Shown: one piece after another, positions 43,607-53,027 of the stretch
How positions within the stretch are numbered: position 1 is the stretch's first letter
Layout of the letters: each line of letters starts with the position of its first letter
Notes under the pieces: generated by a model
Database searches by the model: none
What the model was told of the DNA's origin: nothing
What the model saw: only the letters and a program-made list of their open reading frames with translations
Assembly: GCA_900545275.1 (NCBI GenBank)
Contig: UQYG01000001.1
Coordinates: 240,552-304,551 of the forward strand
Source of the DNA: an uncultured Sutterella sp.
GTDB taxonomy: Bacteria; Pseudomonadota; Gammaproteobacteria; Burkholderiales; Burkholderiaceae_F
Reading direction: 5' to 3'
DNA length: 64,000 nt
Translations under genes and position numbers: made by a program

Positions 43607-46600
43607 ATGAAAATAAATTCAATTGTGCAACACCCAGGATGCTTTGTTCGGGAGAACGTTCTTGCCCCCCGCGGGCTCACGGTTACTGAAGCGGCGAAAT
43701 TGATTGGTCTTAGCCGCCCAAGCTTATCGAATTTTCTTAATGGAAAGGTGTCGGCAACCCCAAACATGGCAGCACGTCTAGAACGAGCTTTTGATATTTC
43801 AGCAACAGAGATTCTCGAGATGCAGACGAAATACGACGCACAAACTGGTAATACGGCAGACGTAGCTCAACATGCTCGTTCTTTCGTAGCGTCTTTTATG
43901 AATTTCAAGGCCAATGATATCGAAGAGTGGTTTACAAAGAATAATCATGCGCGTGCTCTGTTTGCAGTGTTTCTACGAATTCTTATTCACTCCACGGGAC
44001 GCGGTCTTCAGAAAGTAGATTTTCCCGGAAACGACGATGCTGAACGTCCGGGGTGGGATGGTTTGGTTGAGTCGAGTTCTGGTACACCTTGGATCCCTTC
44101 AGGCGCTTCGGGGTGGGAGTTTGGTGTCAACGCGAACGTTAATGGCAAGGCGGATGGAGATTTTGCCAAAAGGGTCCAGTTAATCGATAGTGCAGAAAGG
44201 GCCAATATTACGTTTGTCTTTGTTACACCACGTCGGTGGCATAATAAGACAGCCTGGGTAGCAAAAAAGAAGAGCGAAAACCTCTGGAAAGACGTTCGCG
44301 CTTACGACTCTAGTGATCTAGAGCAGTGGATGGAGCAATCGTTGGTTGCCCAAACTTGGTTTGCAAACCAAATGAATCGTCCTTCTGTCGGAGTAAGAAC
44401 GTTGGATCGTTGCTGGAACGATTGGGCTAACGTAACTATCCCGGCGCTTCATCCTTCGTTTTTTGCTATGGCGATTGAAGCGTCATACGACAAAGTCAAA
44501 TCTTTCCTAGAGAAAGACAGTGCAGATTCCTTCATGGTAAAGGCGGATTCTGTTGAAGAGGCGTTGGCATTTTTAAGTCAAGTGACGGCAACTCCTGAAC
44601 TAGAACGACATAGGGACCGGGTGTTGGTGTTTGATGAGGTTGGAGTACTGCCGAAACTTGCCCAAGGTACTACCGATTTTATTGCTGTGGCGCATACACG
44701 GGAAGTGGAGCGGGAATTTGCCCCCTACTGCACTACGATGAAATCTATTGTGGTTTATCCCCGTAATGCTGTTGGCAAGAAACCGGATGTCTTGTTGGAG
44801 CCTCTTAGATTCAAGCCGTTTGCCGATGCTCTTAAAAAGATGGGGAAATCTCGCGATGATATCAAGAAACTTGATAATGCCACGGGCCGTTCTCTGACAG
44901 TTCTTCGACGTCAACTCTCGGACAACTTGGCAATTCGTACTCCTGCCTGGGTTGAAGATTCTAGAGCTCCAAAAGTGATTCCGCTTGTTCTCGCAGGAGC
45001 TTGGGATGCTCAGAATACGTTGGATCAATCGATTTTGTCTCATTTGGCAGGGATTTCATTTGAAGAGTTGGACAGAGGTATTCTTGGCTTGTTACAACTC
45101 AACGATTCTCCCGTTTGGACCATAGGCAGACATCAGGGAGTGGTTTCGAAAATAGATTCTCTCTTTGCAATTGCAGGGGTTGTTTCTAAGATCGATCTTG
45201 ACCGTTTTTTTGAAGTTGCTCGAACTGTGTTAGGTGAAGACGATCCTGCTCTCGATTTACCTGAAGAGGATCGTTGGGCGGCAGTTCTGCACGGAAAAAG
45301 ACGAGAATTTTCTGGGGTCTTGCGAGAAGGTATTGCTGAGACCTTAGCCTTGTTGGCGGTGCACGGTAAAAATCTCTTTTGGGAGCATCTTGGTTTTGAC
45401 GGGAAGTTGGAGGCAGCGAAACTGGTGCGCGATCTTCTGGAACCGCTTTCTGCGAGAAAATTGGAGGCTAACGGGAAAGAACTTCCGCTTTTTGCGGAGG
45501 CTGCTCCTGATTTGTTTCTACAGATCATCGAAGAAGATCTTCGCGCAGATGAGTCTGAAGTTGTAAGGTTATTGAGACCTACGCATAACGTTTTGTTTAG
45601 CTCATGTCCACGCGCAGGTCTGCTTTGGGCTCTTGAAGGGCTTGCCTGGAATCCCATCACTTTTCCGCGTGTGGTGAAGATTCTCGGTCAGCTTTCAGAG
45701 GTGGAAATTAATGATCAATGGGCAAATAAGCCGATCGAATCGCTCAGTTCGATTTTTCGAGCATGGATGCCTCAAACGGCGGCAAGCAAAGAGATGCGTT
45801 TGAGGTCAATTCAAATGCTTTTGGATAAATATCCGAAAATAGGATGGAAAATTTGTATCCAACAGTTTGGTGATAGCGCGAACCTTGTTGGCAACTACAA
45901 TTACAAGCCAAAGTGGAGTTCAGACGGCTATGGATTCGGAGAGCCCTTTAAGACAATGGAACCAATCCATGCATTTATACGAGAGATGGTGAGACTAGCG
46001 CTCAGTAGGCCGCATTACACCATCGAGATGCTGTGTGATCTCGTCACAAGACTTCATGCTCTTTCATCTAAAGATCAGGAACTCGTATGGGAGATCATCG
46101 ACGAGTGGGGGAGTACCTGCGCTCATGACGAGGAAATTGCGTCGCTACGCGAGGTAATTCGCCTGACGGTTCTCTCTCGACGCAAGGTTAAAAAGGTACG
46201 AGAGGAGAGTAAAGCAATCTTGACGAAAAAGGGTGAAGCTGTCTATGCCAAATTACAGCCCAAGGACATTGTGATCAAGTATGAGTGGTTGTTCCGGGAG
46301 GCATGGGTTAAGGAATCGGCGGATGACCTTGAAGTCGACGAGATTGACTTCCGAGAACATGATCAACACATAGAACAACTTCGTGTTGAAGCTCTTACTG
46401 ATATTGTGCATAAACGAGGTGTTCCTGGCCTTCTCGCACTTTCTGAAAGAGGAAATTGCCAGTACCTAATCGGATCTCACCTGGTGTCAGGAATTCTGAC
46501 TGATAAGCAAATTGAATGGTTAATTTTGAAATGCCTGTATTCAGAAGATAACAAATCAAAACGTAACGGCATTATATCAGGGGTGCTTTGGACGTTGGAT

Positions 46601-47701
46601 GAGGAAAGGAGAAAATCCCTATATGCAAGATTGCGAAGTAAAGTCTCTGAGAAAGAAGTGGTTCGTATCCTGCAGCTTTCGCCCTACCGTATTTCCACCT
46701 GGAAACTTGTGGATCAACTCTCGGTCGAAGCTCAGAGTAAATATTGGAGTGAAGTGACTCCTCGATATTCATTTAACTCGCCAGAAGACAACAACGAGAG
46801 TGTTCGCCGTCTACTAGAGGCTGAACGTCCCTGGGCAGCCTTTGCATCGATGGATCTTAAGTTCGATGAAATCCAGCCCTCCATGCTTGTTCAGATGTTG
46901 TCTGCAATGGTGAAAAACCGACGGAACGAAGAGGGAGTGTATAAGTTGCGCGATTACAGTGTTCGGCGTGCCTTCCAACTCCTTGATAACAACCCTGACC
47001 TTTCTCTGGAGGAAAAAGCCGGACTAGAGTTCGCGTACTTGGAGCTTCTTGCGCGCTCTTTCCCAGGAGATGACCAACAACAGATCCCTAATCTGGAGCG
47101 CTACATCGAAGAACATCCTGAATTTTTCGTGCAGGCCATAGTGTGGGTCTATAAGAGAAAGGATGGTGGTGAAGATCCATCAGAGTTTAGTCAATCAGAT
47201 GGGCGCGAAGATTTGTTACGGCGCGGGTATCTCATCCTTGAGGCCATTGACCGCATTCCAGGGCAAGACGAGGCAACGAAAAAAGGGCAACAGAAAAAAC
47301 TCACGGAATGGGTTGATGCTGTGAGGCGACGTTGTGCTGGGCTCGGCCGTGCTGAGGTCGCCGACGAATGTCTGGGAAATCTGTTCTCTCACGCATCAAT
47401 TGGTGAAGATGGAGTGTGGCCGAATGAAGTCATTCGAGAAGTGATGGAAAACCTGGGGTCCGTGGCTATCTGTAGGGGGGCTCACATGGGTTTGTACAAC
47501 GCTCGTGGTGTCCATTGGCGAAAGAAAGGAGGAGTTCAGGAGCGGGAACTTGCGGACAAATATCGTCGCTGGGCCGAGGCTCTGCAATTTACGCATCCCT
47601 TCGTGTCGTCAACGTTGTTGATGTCATTGGTCAATACGTACGAGCGTGAAGCTGAAGAATTCGATGTCGAGGATGCTGTTCAACATAGACTGAGATGTTA
47701 A
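43607..47701 (+). CDS. Giant HigA-like HTH / PD-(D/E)XK nuclease-like / helical-repeat protein, putative defence effector
   Basis: 1364 residues. Residues 8-75 (HPGCFVRENVLAPRGLTVTE, then LSRPSLSNFLNGKVSATPNM, ending EILEMQTKYDAQ) match a complete HigA antitoxin helix-turn-helix domain. Residues 120-260 resemble a restriction-endonuclease fold: GWDG (Asp151), GASGWEFG (Glu171) and KADGDFAKR (Lys181), a possible D/E/K triad with a displaced lysine. A middle region (280-500) looks like a degenerate NTPase-type domain (RVLVFDE) but has no Walker A motif. The rest is alpha-helical, probably repeats. AAGGAGAG precedes the ATG. The Abi_C-type gene starts 54 bases downstream. Similar large proteins lacking a HigA domain are, as I recall, common in defence islands; antiviral function is inference. 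Confidence 0.75.
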   Translation: MKINSIVQHPGCFVRENVLAPRGLTVTEAAKLIGLSRPSLSNFLNGKVSATPNMAARLERAFDISATEILEMQTKYDAQTGNTADVAQHARSFVASFMNFKANDIEEWFTKNNHARALFAVFLRILIHSTGRGLQKVDFPGNDDAERPGWDGLVESSSGTPWIPSGASGWEFGVNANVNGKADGDFAKRVQLIDSAERANITFVFVTPRRWHNKTAWVAKKKSENLWKDVRAYDSSDLEQWMEQSLVAQTWFANQMNRPSVGVRTLDRCWNDWANVTIPALHPSFFAMAIEASYDKVKSFLEKDSADSFMVKADSVEEALAFLSQVTATPELERHRDRVLVFDEVGVLPKLAQGTTDFIAVAHTREVEREFAPYCTTMKSIVVYPRNAVGKKPDVLLEPLRFKPFADALKKMGKSRDDIKKLDNATGRSLTVLRRQLSDNLAIRTPAWVEDSRAPKVIPLVLAGAWDAQNTLDQSILSHLAGISFEELDRGILGLLQLNDSPVWTIGRHQGVVSKIDSLFAIAGVVSKIDLDRFFEVARTVLGEDDPALDLPEEDRWAAVLHGKRREFSGVLREGIAETLALLAVHGKNLFWEHLGFDGKLEAAKLVRDLLEPLSARKLEANGKELPLFAEAAPDLFLQIIEEDLRADESEVVRLLRPTHNVLFSSCPRAGLLWALEGLAWNPITFPRVVKILGQLSEVEINDQWANKPIESLSSIFRAWMPQTAASKEMRLRSIQMLLDKYPKIGWKICIQQFGDSANLVGNYNYKPKWSSDGYGFGEPFKTMEPIHAFIREMVRLALSRPHYTIEMLCDLVTRLHALSSKDQELVWEIIDEWGSTCAHDEEIASLREVIRLTVLSRRKVKKVREESKAILTKKGEAVYAKLQPKDIVIKYEWLFREAWVKESADDLEVDEIDFREHDQHIEQLRVEALTDIVHKRGVPGLLALSERGNCQYLIGSHLVSGILTDKQIEWLILKCLYSEDNKSKRNGIISGVLWTLDEERRKSLYARLRSKVSEKEVVRILQLSPYRISTWKLVDQLSVEAQSKYWSEVTPRYSFNSPEDNNESVRRLLEAERPWAAFASMDLKFDEIQPSMLVQMLSAMVKNRRNEEGVYKLRDYSVRRAFQLLDNNPDLSLEEKAGLEFAYLELLARSFPGDDQQQIPNLERYIEEHPEFFVQAIVWVYKRKDGGEDPSEFSQSDGREDLLRRGYLILEAIDRIPGQDEATKKGQQKKLTEWVDAVRRRCAGLGRAEVADECLGNLFSHASIGEDGVWPNEVIREVMENLGSVAICRGAHMGLYNARGVHWRKKGGVQERELADKYRRWAEALQFTHPFVSSTLLMSLVNTYEREAEEFDVEDAVQHRLRC

Positions 47702-47755
47702 GTTAGTGTGCTAGTGGCGCAAAGAACTATATTTTTATTAGTGGTTGAGAGAAAA

Positions 47756-48688
47756 ATGGTGTTAGAGAAATCAAAATTTGAGTTGCTGAGAGCGAGAGAT
47801 GTTTTAAATATTCTTATTGGAAACGAGGATTTTGGTAGGCTTGAAATGCAGGGTGTGACAAGTGAGATTAGTGTTTCGATGCCTTATTTGAGCGGCCCTG
47901 TTTTGTGCGAGATCTCTAAAAAATTTGGATTGCCTGTTTCGTACTGGAAGGAGGGAGGTGCGTTAAGTAGGTGGCAGTACCTCGATAACTTGATAGGGCA
48001 TTGCATTAAAAATAATCAAGAGTCAAATTTGCTTGCTTATCTTTTTGCTAAAGAACAGTTTGTGAGTAAGCTAAAGGAACTTCCTTTAGAGTTTATAGAT
48101 CGGGCGCATGTTCAAATAGTGTCAACGGTGATTAAAGAGATAAATAAAATTTTATATTTCAGCGAATATGAGCTGACAGAGTTAGAGGGGGTATTTTGTG
48201 TTCGAAAAATTGGTTCTGCGATTACAGTATCTACGCCTTCGTTTAAAAATATTGATAAGGCTTATGTTACAAAGAAATATTATGAGGCGCTGAAAGCGAT
48301 AGGGGACGAAAGCTATGATAGTGCCATCACAAAATCACGGACATTGCTCGAAGAAGTTTTTATCTATGTTATACAGATAAAGGGCGAAACACCAGCGGAT
48401 AAAGGTAATGCTTATAGCTTGTATGCTCAGGTTAAAAAATTATATAACATGACCCAAAAAGGAGGGATGGATCATAGAGTTAATGGGCTTCTATCTGGTC
48501 TTGAAAAGATATTATCGGCCATAGTTGAAATGCGCAATAAGGCTGGTGATGCTCATGGTGTTGGAGCTAAAAGGATTAACATAAAGGATCATCATGCCAG
48601 GCTGTTTGTAAATTCTGCTGCTACTATTGCTGATTTCATATTGTCTGTGAGTGAAAACGCATCTCATCAATCAAATAAAAAGCAATAA
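47756..48688 (+). CDS. Abortive-infection family protein with C-terminal Abi_C/HEPN-like domain
   Basis: 310 residues. The N-terminal half is not recognised. From about residue 175 the protein matches the abortive-infection C-terminal domain: SAITKSRTLLEEVFIYV, LYAQVKKLYNM, VNGLLSGLEKILSAIVEMRN, GDAHGVG and ARLFVNSAATIADFIL. Arg260 to His267 (RNKAGDAH) fits the R-x4-6-H signature of HEPN ribonucleases. ATG at 47756 follows GAGAGAAAA; a GTG at 47708 would add an unlikely segment. It lies 54 bases after the HigA-nuclease fusion gene and shares its AT-rich composition, so the two are probably one operon. Toxicity by RNA cleavage on infection is inferred. Confidence 0.82.
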   Translation: MVLEKSKFELLRARDVLNILIGNEDFGRLEMQGVTSEISVSMPYLSGPVLCEISKKFGLPVSYWKEGGALSRWQYLDNLIGHCIKNNQESNLLAYLFAKEQFVSKLKELPLEFIDRAHVQIVSTVIKEINKILYFSEYELTELEGVFCVRKIGSAITVSTPSFKNIDKAYVTKKYYEALKAIGDESYDSAITKSRTLLEEVFIYVIQIKGETPADKGNAYSLYAQVKKLYNMTQKGGMDHRVNGLLSGLEKILSAIVEMRNKAGDAHGVGAKRINIKDHHARLFVNSAATIADFILSVSENASHQSNKKQ

Positions 48689-48708
48689 AAGTTTATTGAT
48701 TCATAACA

Positions 48709-48743
48709 AAACACCTCTCCGCCCGCAAAGCGAAGAGGTGTTT
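48709..48743. terminator. Terminator between the Abi_C gene and the response regulator
   Basis: AAACACCTCT (48709-48718) pairs perfectly with AGAGGTGTTT (48734-48743). It sits between convergent genes and could act on both strands. Confidence 0.75.
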
Positions 48744-48769
48744 CATCGCACGAATTCCAACCCTTATGG

Positions 48770-49441
48770 TCAGTCGTGCGTTTCGTCTTTGTGGAAATTC
48801 TGGCCCTGGCGCGATTCCATGAAGACGCGCATGAGGTCCGCCACCGTCCCGGAATTGGTCTTGTCCATGATGGAGGCGCGGTGGGCTTCGACCGTCTTGA
48901 TCGAAATCTTGAGGTCGTCGGCGATCTGCTTGTTCAGGCGACCGTTCGCGATGCGTTCGAGAACTTCCTGTTCGCGCGGCGTCAGCTTGTCGAGAAGCGC
49001 CTGATTGAGCTTGCGGCGCTCCGACTCGATGTGACGGGTCCGGGCCACTTCGAGCATGCGTTCGATCAGCGCCTTGAGGGCGTTCTGGTCATAGGGCTTT
49101 TCGATGAAGTCGACCGCCCCCGCCTTGAAGGCCTGCACCGCCATCGTCACGTCGCCGTGGCCGGTGACGAAGATGATGGGAATGTCGGCCTTGCGCTGCA
49201 GGAGATGTTCCTGCACCTCCAACCCGCTCATGCCGGGCATGCGGATGTCGAGAACGAGCACCGCAATGGTGTTGGGGTCGTACTTGGCAATGAAGCTCTC
49301 GCCGCTGTCGTAGAGTTCCACGTGATAGTTGCTTGCTTCGAGCAGCCACTTGAGGGAGTCCCGGACGGCGTCGTCGTCGTCCACGATGTAGACGGTACCG
49401 GCACTCTCACGGTAACCGTCGAGATAGTCGTAATGGTTCAT
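48770..49441 (-). CDS. FixJ/NarL-type response regulator
   Basis: 223 residues. The receiver domain (about 15-130) has the acidic pocket VDDDDAV, the phosphorylated Asp65 in LVLDIRMPGMSGLEVQEHL, the Thr of FVTGHGDVTMAV and the Lys in FIEKPYDQ. A LuxR-type DNA-binding domain follows (LTPREQEVLERIANGRLNKQIA, then ISIKTVEAHRASIMDK). It is downstream of the sensor kinase gene at 49558, with which it surely pairs. The arrangement is like FixL-FixJ and TtrS-TtrR; no neighbouring respiratory operon reveals the regulon. Confidence 0.95.
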   Translation of the reverse strand: MNHYDYLDGYRESAGTVYIVDDDDAVRDSLKWLLEASNYHVELYDSGESFIAKYDPNTIAVLVLDIRMPGMSGLEVQEHLLQRKADIPIIFVTGHGDVTMAVQAFKAGAVDFIEKPYDQNALKALIERMLEVARTRHIESERRKLNQALLDKLTPREQEVLERIANGRLNKQIADDLKISIKTVEAHRASIMDKTNSGTVADLMRVFMESRQGQNFHKDETHD

Positions 49442-49557
49442 CTCGTTATAGATAAGGTTGGAATAAGCAAGTCAGGCAATTTTACACCAGAGGAGGCGTT
49501 GTGCCACCCCCGTGCAAGGGGAAAATGGGAAAAAAGAGAGGAACCTCGCTTCCTGAG

Positions 49558-51933
49558 TCACGTTGCGGCGGTTTTTCCCGCATCCCCCTCGGGCATGTTG
49601 ACGGGAATGCGCACGGTGAAGGTCGTTCCGCCCCCTTCGGTGTCGGAAACGAGCAGTCGTCCGTGGTGGTTTTCCACGATCGTGCGGCAGATGTTGAGGC
49701 CGATCCCCATCCCGGTCTTCTTCGTCGTGAAGAAGGCGTCAAAGAGCATCGCCTTCACTTCGTCGGACATGCCCGGTCCGTGGTCGCGGATCGTAAAGAC
49801 GATCGCGTCGGATTGGGCTTCGTGCGAGACGGAAAGTTCGACGTTGCGGTCGCTTTCGGGCTCGAGCGCCTCCATGGCGTTTTTCAAAAGATTGAGCAGG
49901 AGCTGCTCGAGCATGACGGCGTCGCCGTTGATGCTGGGCAGATTCTCCGCCATCTCGACCTTTATCGAGGCGCCGAGTTTTTTCGCCTGAATGAGGGCGA
50001 GTTCCATCGCTTCCGTCACGATCGTTTCGACCGGCACGACCGCGAACTGCGTGTCGTGCTTGTTCTTCGCAAAACTTCGGATGCGCTTGATGATGGCGGC
50101 CGCGCGCTTGGCCTGATTGTCGATGCGCCCGAAGGCGTCCGTCGCCGCCTCGGGCTTCAGGGCGTGCGCCTCCAAAAGAGACTTCGCAGCGGCGGCGTAG
50201 TTGGAGATCGCGGCAAGAGGCTGATTGAGTTCGTGCGCGAGCGAACTCGCCATTTCGCCCATCGTTACGAGGCGCTGCGTTTCTTCGGCGTGCTTGATCT
50301 GCGCCTGAAGCTGCTCCTGCATCTGACGCCATTCGGTGATGTCGGTGGCGATCAGCATCACGGCTTTTCGGTCGTTCGTCCAGACGATCGTCTGGATGCG
50401 CACGTCGAACCACCGGTCCGTCACTTCGTCGTAAAGCCCTTCGCGAATCGAGGTCTTCTTCTGCGCTTCGAGTACGCCCAAGATGCGGCGGCAGGCGTCG
50501 GCCGTGCCCCCGAAAAGCCGTACGTAGGGGGTGTTCATGAAAAAGATCTGCCGAGTGTCGTCGTCCGACACGACGGCGATGGCGCTCGCAAGCGACTGCA
50601 CGACGCGCGTGAAGCGGTCGTTTGCGGCCTGCATGCGTTCGTGCGAGCGCTTCGCTTCGGTCACGTCGTAGAGTGCGCCGATGTAGCCGAGCACCCGTCC
50701 TTCGACGTCAAGGAGCTGCGAGACGCTCAACTGTCCGTCGAAGGTTTCGCCGTTTTTGCGCTTGGCGAGAAAGTCGATCGTGTGCAGCGTTCCGCTCGAG
50801 TGCGACATCATCGCTTCGAACTGCTCGGTGATGTCTTCGGCCCAATAGGGGTAGGGAGGCGTGGCGCCGATCAGCTCCTCGCGCGAGAAGCCGAACATTT
50901 TCTGAAAGGTTTCGTTGACGTAGAGGATCTTTCCTTCCTTGTCCGTGACGCGAAGCCCCGTCAAGGCCGACTCCGAGATGGCGCGGCGAAGCGCGTATTC
51001 GACTTCCAGCCGTTCGGCAAAGCGGTGTTCCTTTCGCTGCACGCGAACAAGGAGCAAAAGGGCGACGAGAAGCGTGCAGCCGAGCCCGCCGATAAGCCAG
51101 ACGGGAAGGGGCGACTGTTCGAGCAGTCCCGCGGGGTGGCTCGTCGCCAGAAGGCTCAGCCCCGCGAGGTGACTGAAGGAGAGGGGGACTTCCGTCTGAA
51201 TGTCCCCCATGTGACCCTCTTGGTCGACGGGGAAGAAGGAATTGCCGTTCAGAAGAAGGTCGAACTGGTAAGAACGGTATCCCAAAAGTTCCACGACGCG
51301 CGTGACGAGGTGCGTGAGGTTCACGCGCGCAATGAGGATTTGGTCGGGTAGGGCCGTCGGAACCGCAAGGTCGGCGAAGAGCTGATGCGCGGGTTCGAGC
51401 ACGTAGGGAATGGAGAGAACCGAGGCGTCGCGCTCGAGCGCTTCCGTAATCGCCTTTCTCGTCTGAGGATTCTTGAGGGTGGTTCCGGCGTCGCGGCGCT
51501 CCGCGCCCGAAGACATCGGGTTGTTCCAGCTTCTCAACACCGTGAAGTCGCGCGTCGCAATCACGATTTCAGCGACTTCCCGTCGGTCCTGCATGAAGTT
51601 CATGGCGGAGAATTCCGCGCTCGCCACTTGGCTTCGCACGTTCGGAATGTGCATGAGCCGCAGGCTCGTCTTCATGAGAAGTTCCGTCGTCCCCAAAAGG
51701 CGCGACTCCATCGACTGCGCGACAAGGTCGGCCGACTGCTTGAGCCGCACGGATTCCGCGCGTTGTTCGGAGGTGAGCAAAAAGACGACCGAAGAGAAGA
51801 AGGCCACGGTGAAGAGGGCGATCGTCGCCCAGCCCGCCCAGGCGGCGATGCGGCCCGTACCGATGCGGCGGTCCGTGTGTCCGAGGGTGCGGAAGGCCTG
51901 AGCGATTTCCTTATCCGAGTGAAGCGTAGCCAT
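49558..51933 (-). CDS. Membrane PAS-domain sensor histidine kinase (FixL-like)
   Basis: 791 residues. TM1 (about 28-53), a periplasmic domain of about 225 residues with no recognised fold, TM2 (LPVWLIGGLGCTLLVALLLLV, about 282-304), two PAS domains (about 325-445 and 450-560), HisKA with His567 in SSLAHELNQPLAAISNYAAA, and HATPase (NLLKNAMEALE, DHGPGMS, KTGMGIGLNICRTIV). No heme-binding PAS signature was recognised. The ELNQPLAAI variant is typical of FixL, DctB and TtrS-type kinases. Partner is the response regulator immediately downstream. The signal, probably sensed in the periplasm, is unknown. Confidence 0.93.
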   Translation of the reverse strand: MATLHSDKEIAQAFRTLGHTDRRIGTGRIAAWAGWATIALFTVAFFSSVVFLLTSEQRAESVRLKQSADLVAQSMESRLLGTTELLMKTSLRLMHIPNVRSQVASAEFSAMNFMQDRREVAEIVIATRDFTVLRSWNNPMSSGAERRDAGTTLKNPQTRKAITEALERDASVLSIPYVLEPAHQLFADLAVPTALPDQILIARVNLTHLVTRVVELLGYRSYQFDLLLNGNSFFPVDQEGHMGDIQTEVPLSFSHLAGLSLLATSHPAGLLEQSPLPVWLIGGLGCTLLVALLLLVRVQRKEHRFAERLEVEYALRRAISESALTGLRVTDKEGKILYVNETFQKMFGFSREELIGATPPYPYWAEDITEQFEAMMSHSSGTLHTIDFLAKRKNGETFDGQLSVSQLLDVEGRVLGYIGALYDVTEAKRSHERMQAANDRFTRVVQSLASAIAVVSDDDTRQIFFMNTPYVRLFGGTADACRRILGVLEAQKKTSIREGLYDEVTDRWFDVRIQTIVWTNDRKAVMLIATDITEWRQMQEQLQAQIKHAEETQRLVTMGEMASSLAHELNQPLAAISNYAAAAKSLLEAHALKPEAATDAFGRIDNQAKRAAAIIKRIRSFAKNKHDTQFAVVPVETIVTEAMELALIQAKKLGASIKVEMAENLPSINGDAVMLEQLLLNLLKNAMEALEPESDRNVELSVSHEAQSDAIVFTIRDHGPGMSDEVKAMLFDAFFTTKKTGMGIGLNICRTIVENHHGRLLVSDTEGGGTTFTVRIPVNMPEGDAGKTAAT

Positions 51934-52007
51934 AAGTGTGCGGTTCGTTGGGAGGAGTCGACATTCTATACGCTAAAATAAAACGTTTTCCTTGTAGGGA
52001 GAGAGCG

Positions 52008-52673
52008 ATGGCGCTCACGCAGAACGAATTGAAGCGCGCCGTGGCCCAAGCCGCGGTCGCGTATGTGAAGGAAGGGGAAATCCTCGGCGTCGGCACGGGT
52101 TCGACCGTGGATTTCTTCATCGACGCGATCGCGCCGATGCGCGACAGGATCCCCGCCTGCGTTTCCTCGTCGGAACGCTCGACGAAAAAGCTCGAAAGCC
52201 TGGGGTTCAAGGTTCTCGACATGAATGAAGTCGAAGAGATTGGCGTCTATGTCGACGGGGCCGACGAAATCGACGGTCACTTCGCCATGATCAAGGGAGG
52301 CGGCGGGGCGCTTACGCGCGAAAAGATCGTCGCTTCCGTTTCGAAGCGCTTCGTGTGCATCGCGGACGCGTCGAAGAAGGTGGAGGTGCTCGGCCGCTTC
52401 CCGCTTCCCGTCGAAGTGATCCCGATGGCAGCGCGCGCCGTTCGCCGCCGCCTCGAAGCGCTCGGCGCGACGGTGAAGCTTCGCGACTTCGTCACCGACA
52501 ACGGCTGCCACATTCTGGATGCGGCCGGTCTTGAGATTCACGACCCGAAGGCGCTGGAGGCCGAGATCAACTCGTGGCCGGGCGTCGTCACCGTGGGGCT
52601 CTTTGCCGCGCGCGGCGCGGACGTCCTCCTCCTCGGGACGGAAGAGGGCGTGAAGTCCTTTGAAAAGCCCTGA
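52008..52673 (+). CDS. rpiA: Ribose-5-phosphate isomerase A
   Basis: Interconverts ribose-5-phosphate and ribulose-5-phosphate in the pentose phosphate pathway. 221 residues. ILGVGTGSTVDFFI binds the substrate phosphate; SSSERSTKKLESLGF, YVDGADEID (catalytic Asp and Glu region) and MIKGGGGALTREKI are all present, as is the C-terminal TDNGCHILD. The ATG at 52008 has AGGGAGAG upstream; an in-frame extension from 51936 overlaps the divergent kinase's upstream region and is not preferred. Confidence 0.97.
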   Translation: MALTQNELKRAVAQAAVAYVKEGEILGVGTGSTVDFFIDAIAPMRDRIPACVSSSERSTKKLESLGFKVLDMNEVEEIGVYVDGADEIDGHFAMIKGGGGALTREKIVASVSKRFVCIADASKKVEVLGRFPLPVEVIPMAARAVRRRLEALGATVKLRDFVTDNGCHILDAAGLEIHDPKALEAEINSWPGVVTVGLFAARGADVLLLGTEEGVKSFEKP

Positions 52674-52685
52674 CGTCCAAACGAA

Positions 52686-52709
52686 GAAAGGGAGCCGAGG
52701 CTCCCTTTC
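52686..52709 (+). terminator. Hairpin after rpiA
   Basis: GAAAGGGAGC (52686-52695) pairs perfectly with GCTCCCTTTC (52700-52709) around a CGAG loop. Between convergent rpiA and yggX, so it may serve both. Confidence 0.75.
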
Positions 52710-52751
52710 GCATTCCTTCCCGCTCCGTTTCGGGGCGGAAGGTTCCGGTTC

Positions 52752-53027
52752 TTATTCGGCCTTGGGCGGCACGAAGTTGGGAACCGTCATGTCGTCGGCG
52801 TCGCCGAAGAAATAGCGTTCGCACTGCGCCATGAGATGCTGACGGGCCGAGAGGTCCGCGAGATTCAGGCCGTATTCGTTCACCATCATCGTTTGGAGGC
52901 GCGTCCAGTCGCCCCAGGCTTCCTTGCTCACGTGGCGCCAGATGCGCACACCGAGTTCACCCGGGAACGGGGGATGGTCGAGCCCTTCGGCTTCCTTTTT
53001 CAGTTTGATGCACTGTACCGTACGCAT
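52752..53027 (-). CDS. yggX: Probable Fe(II) trafficking protein YggX
   Basis: 91 residues, matching YggX throughout: RTVQCIKLKKEAEGLDHPP with the conserved Cys, PGELGVRIWRHVSKEAWGDW, then QTMMVNEYGLNLADLSARQH. YggX proteins protect iron-sulfur clusters under oxidative stress and may handle labile iron. Single gene, convergent with rpiA and divergent from hrpA. Confidence 0.95.
   Translation of the reverse strand: MRTVQCIKLKKEAEGLDHPPFPGELGVRIWRHVSKEAWGDWTRLQTMMVNEYGLNLADLSARQHLMAQCERYFFGDADDMTVPNFVPPKAE

Larger units (their letters stand above)
43400..48700. other. AT-rich putative defence island
   Basis: Composition drops after folD and recovers after about 48700, just before the fixJ-type gene. 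Two plus-strand genes, a HigA-fused nuclease-like giant protein and an Abi_C/HEPN-type protein, occupy it. No toxin gene of HigB type was found in 43357-43606, and no mobile-element gene or flanking repeat was recognised. Confidence 0.65.

Noticed and set aside
47708..47755. GTG start for the Abi_C-type gene
   Set aside because: It adds 16 residues unlike the rest and has no ribosome binding site; the ATG at 47756 fits better.
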